This document shows, piece by piece, positions 16,739 to 25,826 of a DNA stretch of 39,583 bases. Position 1 is the first letter of the stretch, and every line of letters starts with the position of its first letter. Source of the DNA: Thermoflexales bacterium (lineage in GTDB: Bacteria > Chloroflexota > Anaerolineae > J036 > Brachytrichaceae). A model generated the notes under the pieces. It made no database searches and was not told the origin of the DNA. It saw nothing but the letters and a program-made list of their open reading frames with translations. Where the stretch lies: assembly GCA_025057935.1 (NCBI GenBank), contig JANWUW010000102.1:1-39583 (forward strand), in the 5' to 3' direction. A program made the position numbers and the translations under genes.

Positions 16739-18073
16739 TCACTCCACGTAGCGGTCGCCGATCTCCAGCGCGCGGTCTATCACCTGCAATCCCTCCATCA
16801 GCTCCTCTTTGGTGATGCACAGCGGCGGGTTGACGAAGAAGTTGTTCCAGCGGAAGAAGGTGAACACGCCGTTGTCCAGCAAGTACTTCCTGATCTCGTT
16901 CATCACTTTCATCTGCTCGGGCTTGGCGTTGAAGGGCGCCATCGGCTCGCGCGTCTCTGGGTTCTTCACCAGCTCGAAGATACTAAACAAGCCGATGTGA
17001 CGCACCTCGCCAACGCAAGGGTGTTTCGCTTTCAGCTTGTCCTCCTCCTCAGCGAGGAACTTGCCCATCTCAGCAGCGCGCTCAATGAGGTTATCTTCTT
17101 GATACACCTGAATGCACGCGAGCGCGGCTGCGCAACTGAGAGCATGCCCGCCGTAGGTCAACCCTGACCACAGCACGTGATCGTCAAAGTATTCTGCGAT
17201 CTCCTCGGAGACGATGCAATTGCCGAGCGGCGCGTAGCTGCTGGTCAGCCCTTTCGCCATGGTCATGATGTCGGGCGCGATCTCATAGTGCTCGCAGGCA
17301 AACCACTTGCCGGTGCGCCCGAAGCCGCACATCACCTCATCAAGGATGAGGAAGATGCCGTATTTGTCGCAAAGCTGGCGCAAGCCTTGGTAGTACTCCT
17401 TCGGCGGGATGATGATGCCGTTGGTGCCGGTGATCGTCTCCATGATGATTGCAGCGATGGTGTGCGGTCCCTCGAACTGGATCACATCCTCGACGTGGTT
17501 GAGGCAGTTCAAGTTGCAAGCTTCTTCGTGCTGGCACCAGCGGCAGCGGTAATGGTAAGGGTCGTGCACGCGCACCACGCCAGAGATCGCTGGCTCGGCT
17601 GCCCAGCGGCGCGGGTCGCCTGTCAACGTCGCTGAGCCGAGCGTGGCGCCGTGGTAGGAGCGGTAGCGCGCGATGATCTTGTGCTTGCCGCTCACCATGC
17701 GCGCGATCTTGATCGCGTTCTCATTCGCCTCGCTTCCACCCAGCGTGAAGAAGGATTTCTTCAGGTTGCCCGGCGTGATCTGCGCCAACACCTCGCCGAG
17801 CCGCCCGCGGATCTCCGTCGCTGCATACGGATTGGCGTAGGGCAACTTGCACGCCTGCTCGTAGATCGCGCGGATCACGCGCTCATCCCCGTGACCAATG
17901 TTGACGCTCATGAGTTGCGAGTTGAAATCGAGGTAGCGCTTGCCGTCGGTCGTCCAGAAGTAAACGCCCTTAGCGCGCTCGATGGGCATCGGCAAGAAAT
18001 TCCCCTGGGCTGTCCATTCGAACAGGGTGTACTCTTTGTTCAGGCGAATGACTTCCTCAGCAGTCAGGCTCAT
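16739..18073 (-). CDS. Class III (fold type I) PLP-dependent aminotransferase
   Basis: Omega-aminotransferase family enzyme of 444 residues. It transfers an amino group from an amine or omega-amino acid to a keto acid. Key parts are GGSEANENAIKIAR (phosphate binding), YRSYHGAT, LDEVMCGFGRTG (Asp245 contacts the PLP ring) and AKGLTSSYAPLG with the Schiff-base Lys274. A Cys cluster C177-x2-C180-x5-C186-x3-C190 lies in the segment before the NHVEDVIQFEGP helix; comparable Cys-rich inserts occur in some relatives. Substrate candidates include taurine, beta-alanine and diamines, and the sequence does not decide. The start fits the family N-terminus. Confidence 0.85.
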   Translation of the reverse strand: MSLTAEEVIRLNKEYTLFEWTAQGNFLPMPIERAKGVYFWTTDGKRYLDFNSQLMSVNIGHGDERVIRAIYEQACKLPYANPYAATEIRGRLGEVLAQITPGNLKKSFFTLGGSEANENAIKIARMVSGKHKIIARYRSYHGATLGSATLTGDPRRWAAEPAISGVVRVHDPYHYRCRWCQHEEACNLNCLNHVEDVIQFEGPHTIAAIIMETITGTNGIIIPPKEYYQGLRQLCDKYGIFLILDEVMCGFGRTGKWFACEHYEIAPDIMTMAKGLTSSYAPLGNCIVSEEIAEYFDDHVLWSGLTYGGHALSCAAALACIQVYQEDNLIERAAEMGKFLAEEEDKLKAKHPCVGEVRHIGLFSIFELVKNPETREPMAPFNAKPEQMKVMNEIRKYLLDNGVFTFFRWNNFFVNPPLCITKEELMEGLQVIDRALEIGDRYVE

Positions 18074-18137
18074 GGGGGCTTCCTCTCCTTTTGTGCAAGG
18101 ATTGTAGCGTTTCCTGCTGCTGCGGCAGGCGTTGCGC

Positions 18138-18143
18138 TATGAT
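18138..18143 (+). promoter_or_regulatory. -10-like TATGAT before the baeRF gene
   Basis: TATGAT ends 12 nt before the ATG at 18156, which has no Shine-Dalgarno sequence. No good -35 at 17 nt. Consistent with a nearly leaderless mRNA. Confidence 0.45.
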
Positions 18144-18155
18144 TCACGCTGCACC

Positions 18156-19241
18156 ATGAACCGACGTGAAATCCAGCTTTTGCAGCAAATCACTGGTAAC
18201 CCTTGCGTCACCATTACGCTGCCGACGCATCGCACCTCGCCGGACAACAAGCAAGACCCCATCCGCTTGAAGAATCTGGTCCACGAGGCAACCGAGCGCC
18301 TCGTGCGTGATTACGGCAAGCGGGAGGTCGAGCCGCTGTTGCACAGGCTGGAGCAGGTCGCTAGCGAGATCGACCACGAGCACAACCTAGACGGGTTAGC
18401 GATCTTCGCCACGCGCGATTTCGCGCGTTTCTACCGCCTCCCTTTCAGAGTGCATGAGCGCGTGGTGATCGATCAGACCTTTGCGACGCGCGACTTGGTG
18501 TATGCGCTCAACCGCACTGCCCACTACTGGGCGCTGGCGCTCGCCGAAAAACCCACGCGCTTGTTTGAGGGCACGAACGACACGCTGGTCGAGGTCAACG
18601 AGGGCGGCTTCCCGCTCACGCCGAGCGACCCGAGCCAACGCACGCTCGCGCGCTTGCAAGGCAGCAGCCCGCGCATCGGCGAAAAACCTGACCTCGAGGC
18701 GCGTTTGGTGCAGGAGGTGGACGACGCCTTTGCCCTGTTTCATCAGCGCGAGCCGTTGCCTGTTGTGGTGATCGGCGTTGAGCGGCTGATCGGGCTGTTC
18801 CGCAAGTACTCGCGCTTTGCCGACGATGTAGTGCTCGAGATCCGCGGAAACCACGACACCACTCCTCCCCATGAGCTGGGCAAGCTGATCGGGCCGCGCA
18901 TCGAGCACGCGATCCTCGAGCGCAACCTGAAGGCGCTTGAGCGGCTCGAGGCAGCCATTGGCGCGCGGCGCAGCGCCTCCACGCTGGGTGAAGTGTGGCG
19001 CTATGCCCACGAGGGACGCGGCGACACGCTGTTCGTCGAGCAGAGCTACCACGCGCCCGCGCGCATTGATGCCGAGGGCTACCACCTCATCCCTGCTGAG
19101 GATGCCACCGCGCCCGACGTGCTGGACGATGCTGTTGACGACGTGATCGAGACTGTACTTAAGCACAACGGGCGCGTGATCTTCGTGCCTGACGGCTCGC
19201 TGAGCCAACACGGACGCATCGCGCTGATCCTGCGCTACTGA
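18156..19241 (+). CDS. Bacterial archaeo-eukaryotic release factor-like (baeRF) protein
   Basis: Protein of 361 residues resembling the baeRF family 3 proteins, which share the eRF1/Pelota-type domain architecture. The marker segment CVTITLPTHRTSPDNKQDPIRLKNL lies near the N-terminus (split here as CVTITLPTHR and QDPIRLKNL). The middle region (VVVIGVERLIGLFRKYSR) and the C-terminal segment DDAVDDVIETVLKHNGRVIFVPDGSL resemble the Rossmann-like and L7Ae-like parts. Roles in ribosome rescue have been proposed for the family, but none is shown. TTG at 18132 would add eight residues and overlaps the -10-like hexamer, so ATG 18156 is preferred. No functional partner is adjacent; recA is convergent. 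Confidence 0.75.
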   Translation: MNRREIQLLQQITGNPCVTITLPTHRTSPDNKQDPIRLKNLVHEATERLVRDYGKREVEPLLHRLEQVASEIDHEHNLDGLAIFATRDFARFYRLPFRVHERVVIDQTFATRDLVYALNRTAHYWALALAEKPTRLFEGTNDTLVEVNEGGFPLTPSDPSQRTLARLQGSSPRIGEKPDLEARLVQEVDDAFALFHQREPLPVVVIGVERLIGLFRKYSRFADDVVLEIRGNHDTTPPHELGKLIGPRIEHAILERNLKALERLEAAIGARRSASTLGEVWRYAHEGRGDTLFVEQSYHAPARIDAEGYHLIPAEDATAPDVLDDAVDDVIETVLKHNGRVIFVPDGSLSQHGRIALILRY

Positions 19242-19309
19242 CATGCAGAGGGGAGCAATGTGGCCCCCTCCATCGCCACACAGGCAGTGCGCGCTCAGCA
19301 GCTACACAT

Positions 19310-20377
19310 CTAATCTAACGGCTCCTCGCCGTCGTCCTCGCCAGGTTCTGGGCGCGTCGGCGTGGCGAATTTCTCGGCTGCACCGCTGGCGATCGCAGTG
19401 CGGATCTGCTTCTCGATAGCCTCAGCAACCTCTGGATGCTCGCGCAGGAATGCTTTGGCGTTCTCGCGCCCCTGCCCAATGCGGTTGCCCTCATACAGGA
19501 AGAATGTGCCGCGCTTCTCGATCAAGTTCATACCGATCGCGACATCGAGCAAATCGCCGAGCGTGCTGATGCCCTCGTTGTAGAGGATTTCAAATTGACA
19601 CTCGCGAAAGGGTGGGGCGACCTTGTTTTTGGTGACGCGCACGCGCGTCAAGCTGCCGATCACTTCGCCGCCGCTCTTGATGGCATTCACACGGCGCACG
19701 TCGAGCCGCAACGAGGCGTAAAACTTCAGCGCCATGCCGCCGGTGGTGGTCTCGGGGTTGCCAAACATCACACCGATCTTCTGGCGCAACTGATTGGTGA
19801 AGATCACCGCGGTGTTGGTCTGCTTGATCACGCCTGCGAGGCGGCGCAGCGCTTTGCTCATCAGCCGCGCCTGCACGCCGGGCTGCAGATCGGTGATCTC
19901 GCCCTCGATCTCTGCCTTGGGCACGAGCGCAGCCACCGAGTCAATCACCACCACATCAATGGCGTTGGAGCGGATAAGCTGTTCGGCGATGTCGAAAGCT
20001 TGCTCGCCGGTGTCGGGCTGGGAGATCAGCAACTCTTCGATGTTGACGCCGCAGCGCGCAGCGTAGGCAGGGTCGAGCGCGTGCTCCATGTCAATGTAGG
20101 CTGCCATGCCCCCGCGTTTTTGCGCTTGCGCCACGACGTGCAAACAGATCGTGGTCTTGCCCGACGACTCAGGGCCGTAGATCTCAGTGATGCGACCGCG
20201 CGGGATGCCGCCGACGCCGATGGCGATGTCCAACGCCAAGCTGCCGGTGGGGATCACGTCCACTTGCAAGCGCGAGGCTTCGCCCAGGCGCATCACCGCG
20301 CCCTCACCATGCGCCTTGATGATGGACGCTAGCGCGATGTCGAGCGCCTTCTTCTTGTTACCGTCTGCGGGTGGCAT
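19310..20377 (-). CDS. recA: Recombinase RecA
   Basis: Strand-exchange ATPase and SOS co-protease, 355 residues, typical length. Walker [10 protein letters not shown] is at residues 68-76 and Walker B is [10 protein letters not shown]. The L1 and L2 DNA-binding loops are represented by [21 protein letters not shown] and [20 protein letters not shown] (both given here as landmarks). The C-terminal tail is acidic ([12 protein letters not shown]), as in other RecA proteins. GGAGG stands 10 nt before the ATG. The 75-nt gap to purA holds a promoter and a LexA-type palindrome, so SOS control is likely. Confidence 0.98.
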   Translation of the reverse strand: MPPADGNKKKALDIALASIIKAHGEGAVMRLGEASRLQVDVIPTGSLALDIAIGVGGIPRGRITEIYGPESSGKTTICLHVVAQAQKRGGMAAYIDMEHALDPAYAARCGVNIEELLISQPDTGEQAFDIAEQLIRSNAIDVVVIDSVAALVPKAEIEGEITDLQPGVQARLMSKALRRLAGVIKQTNTAVIFTNQLRQKIGVMFGNPETTTGGMALKFYASLRLDVRRVNAIKSGGEVIGSLTRVRVTKNKVAPPFRECQFEILYNEGISTLGDLLDVAIGMNLIEKRGTFFLYEGNRIGQGRENAKAFLREHPEVAEAIEKQIRTAIASGAAEKFATPTRPEPGEDDGEEPLD

Positions 20378-20399
20378 GCGTTGCTGACCTCCAGGCTTT

Positions 20400-20436
20400 G
20401 AACAAGCGTTCTACATGCTACACGAAGCTGCGCCAA
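20400..20436 (-). promoter_or_regulatory. recA promoter overlapped by a LexA/DinR-type SOS box
   Basis: The perfect palindrome GAACAAGCGTTC (20400-20411) matches the Gram-positive LexA consensus GAAC-N4-GTTC. It lies 22 nt upstream of the recA ATG. On the minus strand TTGGCG (20431-20436) and TAGAAC (20408-20413) are 17 nt apart, and the box covers the -10, the expected position for a repressor. lexA itself is not in the window. Confidence 0.8.
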
Positions 20437-20452
20437 GCGCGCAAGCAAGCAA

Positions 20453-21748
20453 TCATGATTGTACGCCGTCGAGCTGCAAGAGCTGCGCGCGCTCTGGACC
20501 TGTGCTAAGCAACCGCACCGGAACACCGGCGAGTTGTGCTACACGCTGCACGAAAGCGCGCGCGTTTGCGGGCAGCGCTTCCCAAGCGCGCACTCCGCGA
20601 ATGTCTTCATCCCAGCCGGGCATCGTCTCGTAGATCGGCTCGCAAGCGTTCAAGATGGACGTGTCCTGCGGAAAGTCCTCTAGGGTTCGACCGCGATAGC
20701 GATACGCTACGCACACATTGACAGTGGACAAACCGCTGAGCACATCCAGTTTGGTCAGCGCCAGCTCAGTCACACCGTTGATCCAGACGGCGTAGCGCAG
20801 CGCCACAGCGTCCAACCAGCCCACACGCCGCGGACGACCCGTTGTCGCGCCGTATTCGTCCCATGGGTTCGCGCCAGTGCCGCGCAGCCGCAACGCCAAG
20901 TCGCCGTGCACTTCCGTGACGAACGGCCCGCTGCCCACGCGCGTGGTGAACGCCTTCGCCACCCCAATCACGCGCGTGATCGCCTGAGGCGGCACGCCTA
21001 AGCCGATCATCACGCCGCCGATGGTGGGATTGGAGGCGGTGACGAAAGGATACGTTCCGTGGTCGATGTCGAGCAGCGCGGCTTGGGCGCCCTCCGCGAG
21101 CACGTGCTTGCCTGCGCGCAGCGCTTCGCGCAGCACCTGCGTTGTGTCGTCAAGGTAAGCGCGCAGGTGTGTCGCCGCCTCGGCATAAGCCGACGCTGAC
21201 GCCTCGACGTCCAGAGGAGGGCGGTTGAATTCGTGCACGAGCAGGCGGTTTACGCGCTCGGTATGAGCGCGCACGGCGTCGGCGAATGCCTTGGGGTCCT
21301 CCATGACGCCGGCGCGCACACCGAGGCGCGCGGCTTTGTCGCTGTAAGCAGGACCTATGCCGCGCTGCGTGGTGCCGATGCCGCCTTGAGCCTCGCGCGC
21401 TGCATCCAAGGCAAGGTGACCAGGCAAAATCACATGCGCCGCGCGGCTGATGCGCAGGCGTCGGGGCGAGACCTCGATCCCAGCCGCGCGTATCTCCTCA
21501 ATCTCCTTGCGCAGGTTCAGGGGATTCACCACCGTCCCGTTGCCGATCACGTTGAGGCAGCGCTCGTGAAAGATGCCAGAGGGCACGAGGTGCAGCCGAA
21601 CCACGGCGCGCCCAATGGTGATCGAGTGACCCGCATTGTCTCCGCCGTTGTAACGTGCGACGAGATCAGCCTCGGCTGCGAGCGCATCTGTGATGCGCCC
21701 TTTGCCTTCGTCGCCCCACTGCACGCCAAGCAAGACTGTGATGGGCAT
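20453..21748 (-). CDS. purA: Adenylosuccinate synthetase
   Basis: First committed step from IMP to AMP, using GTP and aspartate. The 431-residue enzyme has the GTP-binding loop QWGDEGKGR with catalytic Asp13 and the second catalytic residue His41 in GGDNAGH, at the same numbering as the E. coli enzyme. Further family motifs are GTTQRGIGPAYSDKAAR, EGAQAALLDIDHGTYPFVTASNP and the C-terminal TGPER. The Lys that usually follows GKG is Arg here. GAGG lies 10 nt upstream of the ATG. It stands upstream of recA on the same strand, but recA has its own promoter in between. Confidence 0.97.
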   Translation of the reverse strand: MPITVLLGVQWGDEGKGRITDALAAEADLVARYNGGDNAGHSITIGRAVVRLHLVPSGIFHERCLNVIGNGTVVNPLNLRKEIEEIRAAGIEVSPRRLRISRAAHVILPGHLALDAAREAQGGIGTTQRGIGPAYSDKAARLGVRAGVMEDPKAFADAVRAHTERVNRLLVHEFNRPPLDVEASASAYAEAATHLRAYLDDTTQVLREALRAGKHVLAEGAQAALLDIDHGTYPFVTASNPTIGGVMIGLGVPPQAITRVIGVAKAFTTRVGSGPFVTEVHGDLALRLRGTGANPWDEYGATTGRPRRVGWLDAVALRYAVWINGVTELALTKLDVLSGLSTVNVCVAYRYRGRTLEDFPQDTSILNACEPIYETMPGWDEDIRGVRAWEALPANARAFVQRVAQLAGVPVRLLSTGPERAQLLQLDGVQS

Positions 21749-21782
21749 AGGCTTTCATCCTCGATGGTGTGCGTTGCGCGGG

Positions 21783-21788
21783 TATCAT
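21783..21788 (+). promoter_or_regulatory. -10-like TATCAT before the ADP-ribosylglycohydrolase gene
   Basis: TATCAT ends 13 nt before ATG 21802, which has no Shine-Dalgarno sequence. Divergent from purA, whose start is 34 nt away. Confidence 0.4.
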
Positions 21789-21801
21789 ACCCTTTCGGTT
21801 C

Positions 21802-22827
21802 ATGCTCGACGACGCGGCGCTTCTCGAACGCGTGCGCGGCGGCGTCTTCGGTCAAGCGCTCGGCGATGCGTTTTGCACGCCGGCGCTGGAGACGCCGGAG
21901 CGCACGCGCGCTCGCTTTGGGCGCATCACAACCTTCCTCGCGCCGCCAGCAGATCACCCCGTGCACGCTGGGCTGCGTGCGGGGCAATTCACCGACGACA
22001 CGGAGCAAGCGCTCTACCTCGCGCGCGCGATCGTCGAACACGAAGGGGCGCTCAATGCCGAGATCGCTGCGCGCGCGATCATGGCGTGGTACGACGCAGT
22101 GGACGGCGACCACTGCGCCTTCATCGGACCAAGCACGCGCCGCGCTGTGCAGCGCATGCGCGCTGGTGAGCCGCTGTCCCAGACCGGCTTAGGCGGTGAC
22201 ACTAACGGCGCAGCAATGCGCGCATCCGTCGTGGGCTTGATCCATCCTAGCGACGTTGAAGCCGCAGCGCGCGAAGCTGCGCTGAGCGCGCTGCCGACGC
22301 ACAACACGCGCCAAGCCTGTGCAGCCGCCGCCGCTGTGGCTGGCGCTGTGGCACAGGCGCTCGCGCCCGAGGCTGATCTTTCGCACGTTGTGCAAGCTGC
22401 TATTGAGTCCGCGCGCATCGGCGAGCAATACGGCGCGGCGTGGTTCGGAGCCTCGGTGCCCCATCGCATCGCCCTCGCGGTGCGCCTTGTCGCAGAACAA
22501 GCTGCGAGCGGAGAAGCAGCCCAACTTCAAGCGCTCGCCGACGTGGTCGGCAACTCCATGCTCGCTAGCGAGTCCGTGCCTGCCGCTTTCGGCATCGTTG
22601 TGTTAGCAGGGGGCGAGCCTTATCATGCAGCAGTGCTCGCCGCAGCACTCTCTGGCGACGCCGACACCATCGGCGCGATCGCATGCGCGATCTGCGGTGC
22701 CTTGCGTGGGTTCACCGCTATCCCCAGCGCGCTCGCCGAGCAACTGCGGCGGGCAAACCCAACCTACGACCTCGACGCTACAGCGCACGCTCTGTTTGCC
22801 ATCGCGCGCCGCCGCTTCCGAAGTTGA
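21802..22827 (+). CDS. ADP-ribosylglycohydrolase family protein (DraG/ARH-like)
   Basis: Protein of 341 residues in the family that removes ADP-ribose from proteins or small molecules using two Mg ions. The first metal motif is GQFTDDTEQAL (two Asp and a Thr). SNGAAMR-like sequence appears as TNGAAMRASVVG. The second metal motif is SGDADTIGAIACAICGA. These are the expected metal ligands, so the enzyme should be active, but the substrate is unknown; there is no nitrogenase or toxin gene nearby that would suggest one. GTG 21769 would extend the protein by 11 residues, but the -10-like hexamer lies within that part. Confidence 0.87.
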   Translation: MLDDAALLERVRGGVFGQALGDAFCTPALETPERTRARFGRITTFLAPPADHPVHAGLRAGQFTDDTEQALYLARAIVEHEGALNAEIAARAIMAWYDAVDGDHCAFIGPSTRRAVQRMRAGEPLSQTGLGGDTNGAAMRASVVGLIHPSDVEAAAREAALSALPTHNTRQACAAAAAVAGAVAQALAPEADLSHVVQAAIESARIGEQYGAAWFGASVPHRIALAVRLVAEQAASGEAAQLQALADVVGNSMLASESVPAAFGIVVLAGGEPYHAAVLAAALSGDADTIGAIACAICGALRGFTAIPSALAEQLRRANPTYDLDATAHALFAIARRRFRS

Positions 22828-22888
22828 GCAATCTTTGGACATTCGGCGCATCGCGGCTTGGGTAAGATTCACGCATTGGAGGTGAACA

Positions 22889-24586
22889 ATGTCCAACAAA
22901 ACGATTCGCCCTTCAAGTCTTATCCTCGCGCTGAGCTTGGCGCTGGCAGCCTGTGCAGTGCCTCAAGCCACGCCCGCGCCGCAACAGCCTGCGCCGCAGC
23001 AGCCGGCAGAGCAACCCCCAGCCGCCCAACCAACGCCACAGCCTCCCGCAGAGCAGCCAACGCAGCCGCCCCAAGCAGCCAACGTGCTCGTGGTAGGTTT
23101 GCCCAAAGCCGACACGCGCACCCTCGATCCGCACCGGCAATATGAGATCACCCCACCGCAGATTATGCGCGCCACTTACGAGACGCTGGTGACGTTGCCC
23201 GATAAAGGCAAAACGATCGACCGCGTGGAGCCGCTGCTTGCCGAATCCTTCGAGGTCTCCGAGGATGCGCTGGTATACACCTTCAAGCTGCGCAGCGACG
23301 TGAAGTTCGCCAGCGGCAACCCGCTCACCGCTGAGGACGTGGTGTTCTCGTTCAAGCGGCTGGGGAACTTGCAGGACAACCCTGCTTGGTTGTTCAATGA
23401 TCACGTCGCCTCGATCGAAGCCGCCGACGAGCGCACAGTGAAGATCACGCTGAAAGAGCCCAATGCTGCCTTCTTGGCGATGTTGGTCTCGCCGAACTTC
23501 GCCGTGGTGGACTCCAAGGTCGTGCGCGAAAAAGGCGGCACCGACGCGGATAACGCCAAGGAAGCTGACAAAGCCACCGACTGGCTCGACAGCAACTCCG
23601 CTGGCACTGGTCCCTACATCTTGAAAGAGTGGAAGCGCGGCGAGCAAGTGGTGCTGGAGCGCAACCCCAACTACTGGCGCGGCAACGTCCCCTTCGACCG
23701 CATCATCTTCCGCGAGATCCCCGATGACGCAGCGCGCCAGCAAGCGCTCGAGCGTGGCGACATTGACATTGCCGTCGGGCTCGATGTGGATGCCATTAAG
23801 CGCCTGCAAGGCAACGCCGACTTTCAGATCATTGTGGGCAACACACTCGATATGACCTATCTGGCGCTGACCACAAACGCTGAGCTTTCCAAGCCGCTGG
23901 CAGATAAGCGCGTACGCCAAGCGATCAAGTTCGCCATTGACTACGACGGCATCATCAACGGCTTGCTCGGCGGCACCGCGCTGCAACTGCCGACGATCAT
24001 CCCGCTAGGTCTGCTCGGCACTGACCCAGCACTGGCACCTAAGCGCGACGTGGAGAAAGCAAAAGCGCTGCTGAAGGAAGCCGGCTACGAGAACGGCTTC
24101 GAGCTTACGATGGTCTATCCCGGCGAGCGCAAGCTGAGCAATGTGATCCTCGCGGACACGCTGGTGGCGAAGCTACAAGAGGATCTCGCTGAGGTGGGCA
24201 TCAAGCTCAACCTTGAGCCGCGCGACGCCACTACTTGGCGCGCCGACTACCGTGGCGGCAAGCTCGCGGCGACCGTTGCTGACTGGACGCCAGACTTCCT
24301 CGACCCACACGGCTGGGCACCGGCATTCGCTGTCGAAGGTGCCTCTGCTGCTAAGCGCGTGTACTACGTGAACAAGGAGGCGGAGAAACTCGCGCTCGAC
24401 GCAGCGAAGACCACCGATGCCGCCAAGCGCGCCGAGATGTATCGCAAGGTGCAGGAGATCATTCTCGATGACGCAGTGTTCATCGGCTTGATCCAGCCCA
24501 AGGTGCAAATCGTCGCCTCGGCGAAGCTGAAGGACGTGATCTACAACCCGGTATACTTCCTCGACTACTATTTCATGTCGCGCTGA
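22889..24586 (+). CDS. Family 5 solute-binding lipoprotein of an ABC importer (oligopeptide/nickel type)
   Basis: Extracytoplasmic substrate-binding lipoprotein of 565 residues. The signal peptide ends in a lipobox LAAC near residue 22. A linker of about 40 residues made of Pro, Gln and Ala repeats follows, and then the SBP_bac_5 domain starts with [19 protein letters not shown]. Other family marks are [29 protein letters not shown] and RNPNYWRG. Substrate is probably a peptide, but nickel or other ligands are possible. GGAGG lies 6 nt before the ATG. No permease genes follow; a terminator ends the unit, and the ATPase downstream belongs to another transporter class. Confidence 0.9.
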   Translation: MSNKTIRPSSLILALSLALAACAVPQATPAPQQPAPQQPAEQPPAAQPTPQPPAEQPTQPPQAANVLVVGLPKADTRTLDPHRQYEITPPQIMRATYETLVTLPDKGKTIDRVEPLLAESFEVSEDALVYTFKLRSDVKFASGNPLTAEDVVFSFKRLGNLQDNPAWLFNDHVASIEAADERTVKITLKEPNAAFLAMLVSPNFAVVDSKVVREKGGTDADNAKEADKATDWLDSNSAGTGPYILKEWKRGEQVVLERNPNYWRGNVPFDRIIFREIPDDAARQQALERGDIDIAVGLDVDAIKRLQGNADFQIIVGNTLDMTYLALTTNAELSKPLADKRVRQAIKFAIDYDGIINGLLGGTALQLPTIIPLGLLGTDPALAPKRDVEKAKALLKEAGYENGFELTMVYPGERKLSNVILADTLVAKLQEDLAEVGIKLNLEPRDATTWRADYRGGKLAATVADWTPDFLDPHGWAPAFAVEGASAAKRVYYVNKEAEKLALDAAKTTDAAKRAEMYRKVQEIILDDAVFIGLIQPKVQIVASAKLKDVIYNPVYFLDYYFMSR

Positions 24587-24612
24587 CCGCTCCGAGCGCA
24601 TCTCAGCGAGGA

Positions 24613-24644
24613 AGCCCTGCCCTGCATGTAAGGGCAGGGCTTTT
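24613..24644 (+). terminator. Intrinsic terminator after the solute-binding protein gene
   Basis: A perfect 11-bp stem (24613-24623 with 24631-24641), a 7-nt loop and TTTTGTGTTT. Lies 26 nt after the stop codon. Confidence 0.9.
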
Positions 24645-24695
24645 GTGTTTCGTGAGAGCTTCTTAAGCGAAGGGTATTCCGCGAAGCGCGCTCGT

Positions 24696-24701
24696 TACCA
24701 T
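24696..24701 (+). promoter_or_regulatory. -10-like TACCAT before the ABC ATPase gene
   Basis: TACCAT ends 9 nt before ATG 24711. No Shine-Dalgarno sequence at that start and no clear -35. Confidence 0.3.
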
Positions 24702-24710
24702 TCGCGCACC

Positions 24711-25508
24711 ATGATCAGCGCGCTTCGCCCGCTGTTCTTCCGCGCTGCGCCGGCGCTTCGCGCCGCGCCTCGCGTCTACGCCGCTGAACCACAGTGCGCC
24801 AATCCTTACACGCATGGCAACTGCCATTTGATCGAGCTGCGCAACGTGGTGAAGGTGTACGAGACGCCCGCGGGGCGCTACCACGCGCTCAAGGGCATCA
24901 ACTTGTGTGTGGACACGCACGAGTTCGTAGCCATCATCGGCAAGAGCGGCAGCGGCAAATCCACGCTGATCAACATGATCACCGGCATCGATCGTCCCAC
25001 TGCTGGTGAGATCTACGTCGGCGACACCGCAGTGCACCGCCTCAGTGAAGGCGAGATGGCTGTGTGGCGCGGCAAGCATGTAGGGGTGATCTTTCAGTTC
25101 TTTCAGCTTTTGCCGACGCTCACGTTGGTAGAGAACGTGATGTTGCCGATGGACTTCTGCAACACCTTCCCCCGCCGCGAGCGCTACGAGCGCGCCATGC
25201 AACTGCTCGAGCACGTCGGCATGGCTGATCACGCGCACAAGCTCCCAAGCGCAGTCTCTGGCGGGCAGCAACAGCGCGTGGCGATCGCGCGCGCCTTAGC
25301 AAACGACCCGCCCATCATCGTTGCCGACGAGCCAACAGGCAACCTCGACTCAAAGACGGCAAACGCGATCTTCGATCTCTTCACGCGCCTCGTCGAAGAA
25401 GGCAAGACAATCGTAATGGTCACCCATGATCAAGACTTGGCGCGGCGCGTCACACGCGCAGTCACCGTCGCAGACGGTGAGATCAAAGACGAAGTGCGGC
25501 GCGCTTAA
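24711..25508 (+). CDS. ABC transporter ATP-binding protein, MacB/LolD type
   Basis: ATPase of 265 residues from the MacB/LolD/FtsE-like group that works with FtsX-type permeases in lipoprotein release or efflux. Walker [11 protein letters not shown]-loop [24 protein letters not shown], signature [16 protein letters not shown] and Walker [13 protein letters not shown] are clear. The core starts at [12 protein letters not shown], and about 38 residues precede it, including two Cys. That extension is odd for the family, so a TTG at 24827 could instead be the start. An open frame reaches 24645, but that part lies in and just after the upstream terminator. No permease gene follows; tRNA-Glu is next, on the other strand. 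Confidence 0.85.
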   Translation: MISALRPLFFRAAPALRAAPRVYAAEPQCANPYTHGNCHLIELRNVVKVYETPAGRYHALKGINLCVDTHEFVAIIGKSGSGKSTLINMITGIDRPTAGEIYVGDTAVHRLSEGEMAVWRGKHVGVIFQFFQLLPTLTLVENVMLPMDFCNTFPRRERYERAMQLLEHVGMADHAHKLPSAVSGGQQQRVAIARALANDPPIIVADEPTGNLDSKTANAIFDLFTRLVEEGKTIVMVTHDQDLARRVTRAVTVADGEIKDEVRRA

Positions 25509-25523
25509 CTCCCTTGACCCCTA

Positions 25524-25596
25524 TGACCCCTACGGGATTCGAACCCGTGTTTGAGCCTTGAGAGGGCTCTGTCCTGGACCACTAGACGAAGGGGCC
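25524..25596 (-). tRNA. tRNA-Glu (anticodon CTC)
   Basis: A 73-nt cloverleaf. The acceptor pairs GGCCCCT with AGGGGTC (one G-U), the discriminator is A, the anticodon stem GAGCC/GGCTC encloses loop CTCTCAA with anticodon CTC, and the T arm is ACGGG-TTCGAAT-CCCGT. CCA is not encoded. A TAACAT hexamer (25613-25618) lies 16 nt upstream on the minus strand. Confidence 0.95.
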
Positions 25597-25698
25597 GCCT
25601 GCAACGCGAACAATGTTACCACAAGTTGCGCGCGCACTTTTGAATTCCTTGTCCGTGCAAGGATAATGGCGCTCCTGCTTTGCTCGCCTCGTGATGCG

Positions 25699-25726
25699 TT
25701 CACGCAAGACGCGAATCTTGTATAAT
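25699..25726 (+). promoter_or_regulatory. Promoter of the tRNA-Ala / T-box / leuS unit
   Basis: TTCACG (25699-25704), 16 nt, then a consensus TATAAT (25721-25726). The tRNA begins 13 nt further on. No other promoter is visible before the T-box, so this one probably drives leuS as well. Confidence 0.75.
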
Positions 25727-25739
25727 CACAGTTGCGACT

Positions 25740-25812
25740 GGGCCAGTGGCGCAGTTGGGAGCGCGTCTCAATGGCATTGAGAAGGTCAGGGGTTCGAGTC
25801 CCCTCTGGTCCA
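25740..25812 (+). tRNA. tRNA-Ala (anticodon GGC)
   Basis: A 73-nt cloverleaf. Acceptor GGGCCAG pairs with CTGGTCC (one G-U), and the discriminator is A. The anticodon stem TCTCA/TGAGA holds loop ATGGCAT with anticodon GGC at 25773-25775. The T arm is AGGGG-TTCGAGT-CCCCT. CCA is not encoded. The T-box stem I begins only 14 nt after its 3' end. Confidence 0.95.
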
Positions 25813-25826
25813 CTCCAGCAGAACAA

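Noticed and set aside
19248-19270. Six-base-pair hairpin between the baeRF gene and recA as a terminator
   Set aside because: Short stem, long loop and no T run on either strand.
24645-24710. Longer N-terminus of the ABC ATPase from 24645
   Set aside because: The start would fall just behind the T-rich tail of the upstream terminator, and the added residues do not resemble the family.
25515-25531. Duplicated TGACCCCT next to the 3' end of tRNA-Glu as an attachment site
   Set aside because: Only 8 bp, directly adjacent, with no integrase or mobile genes nearby.
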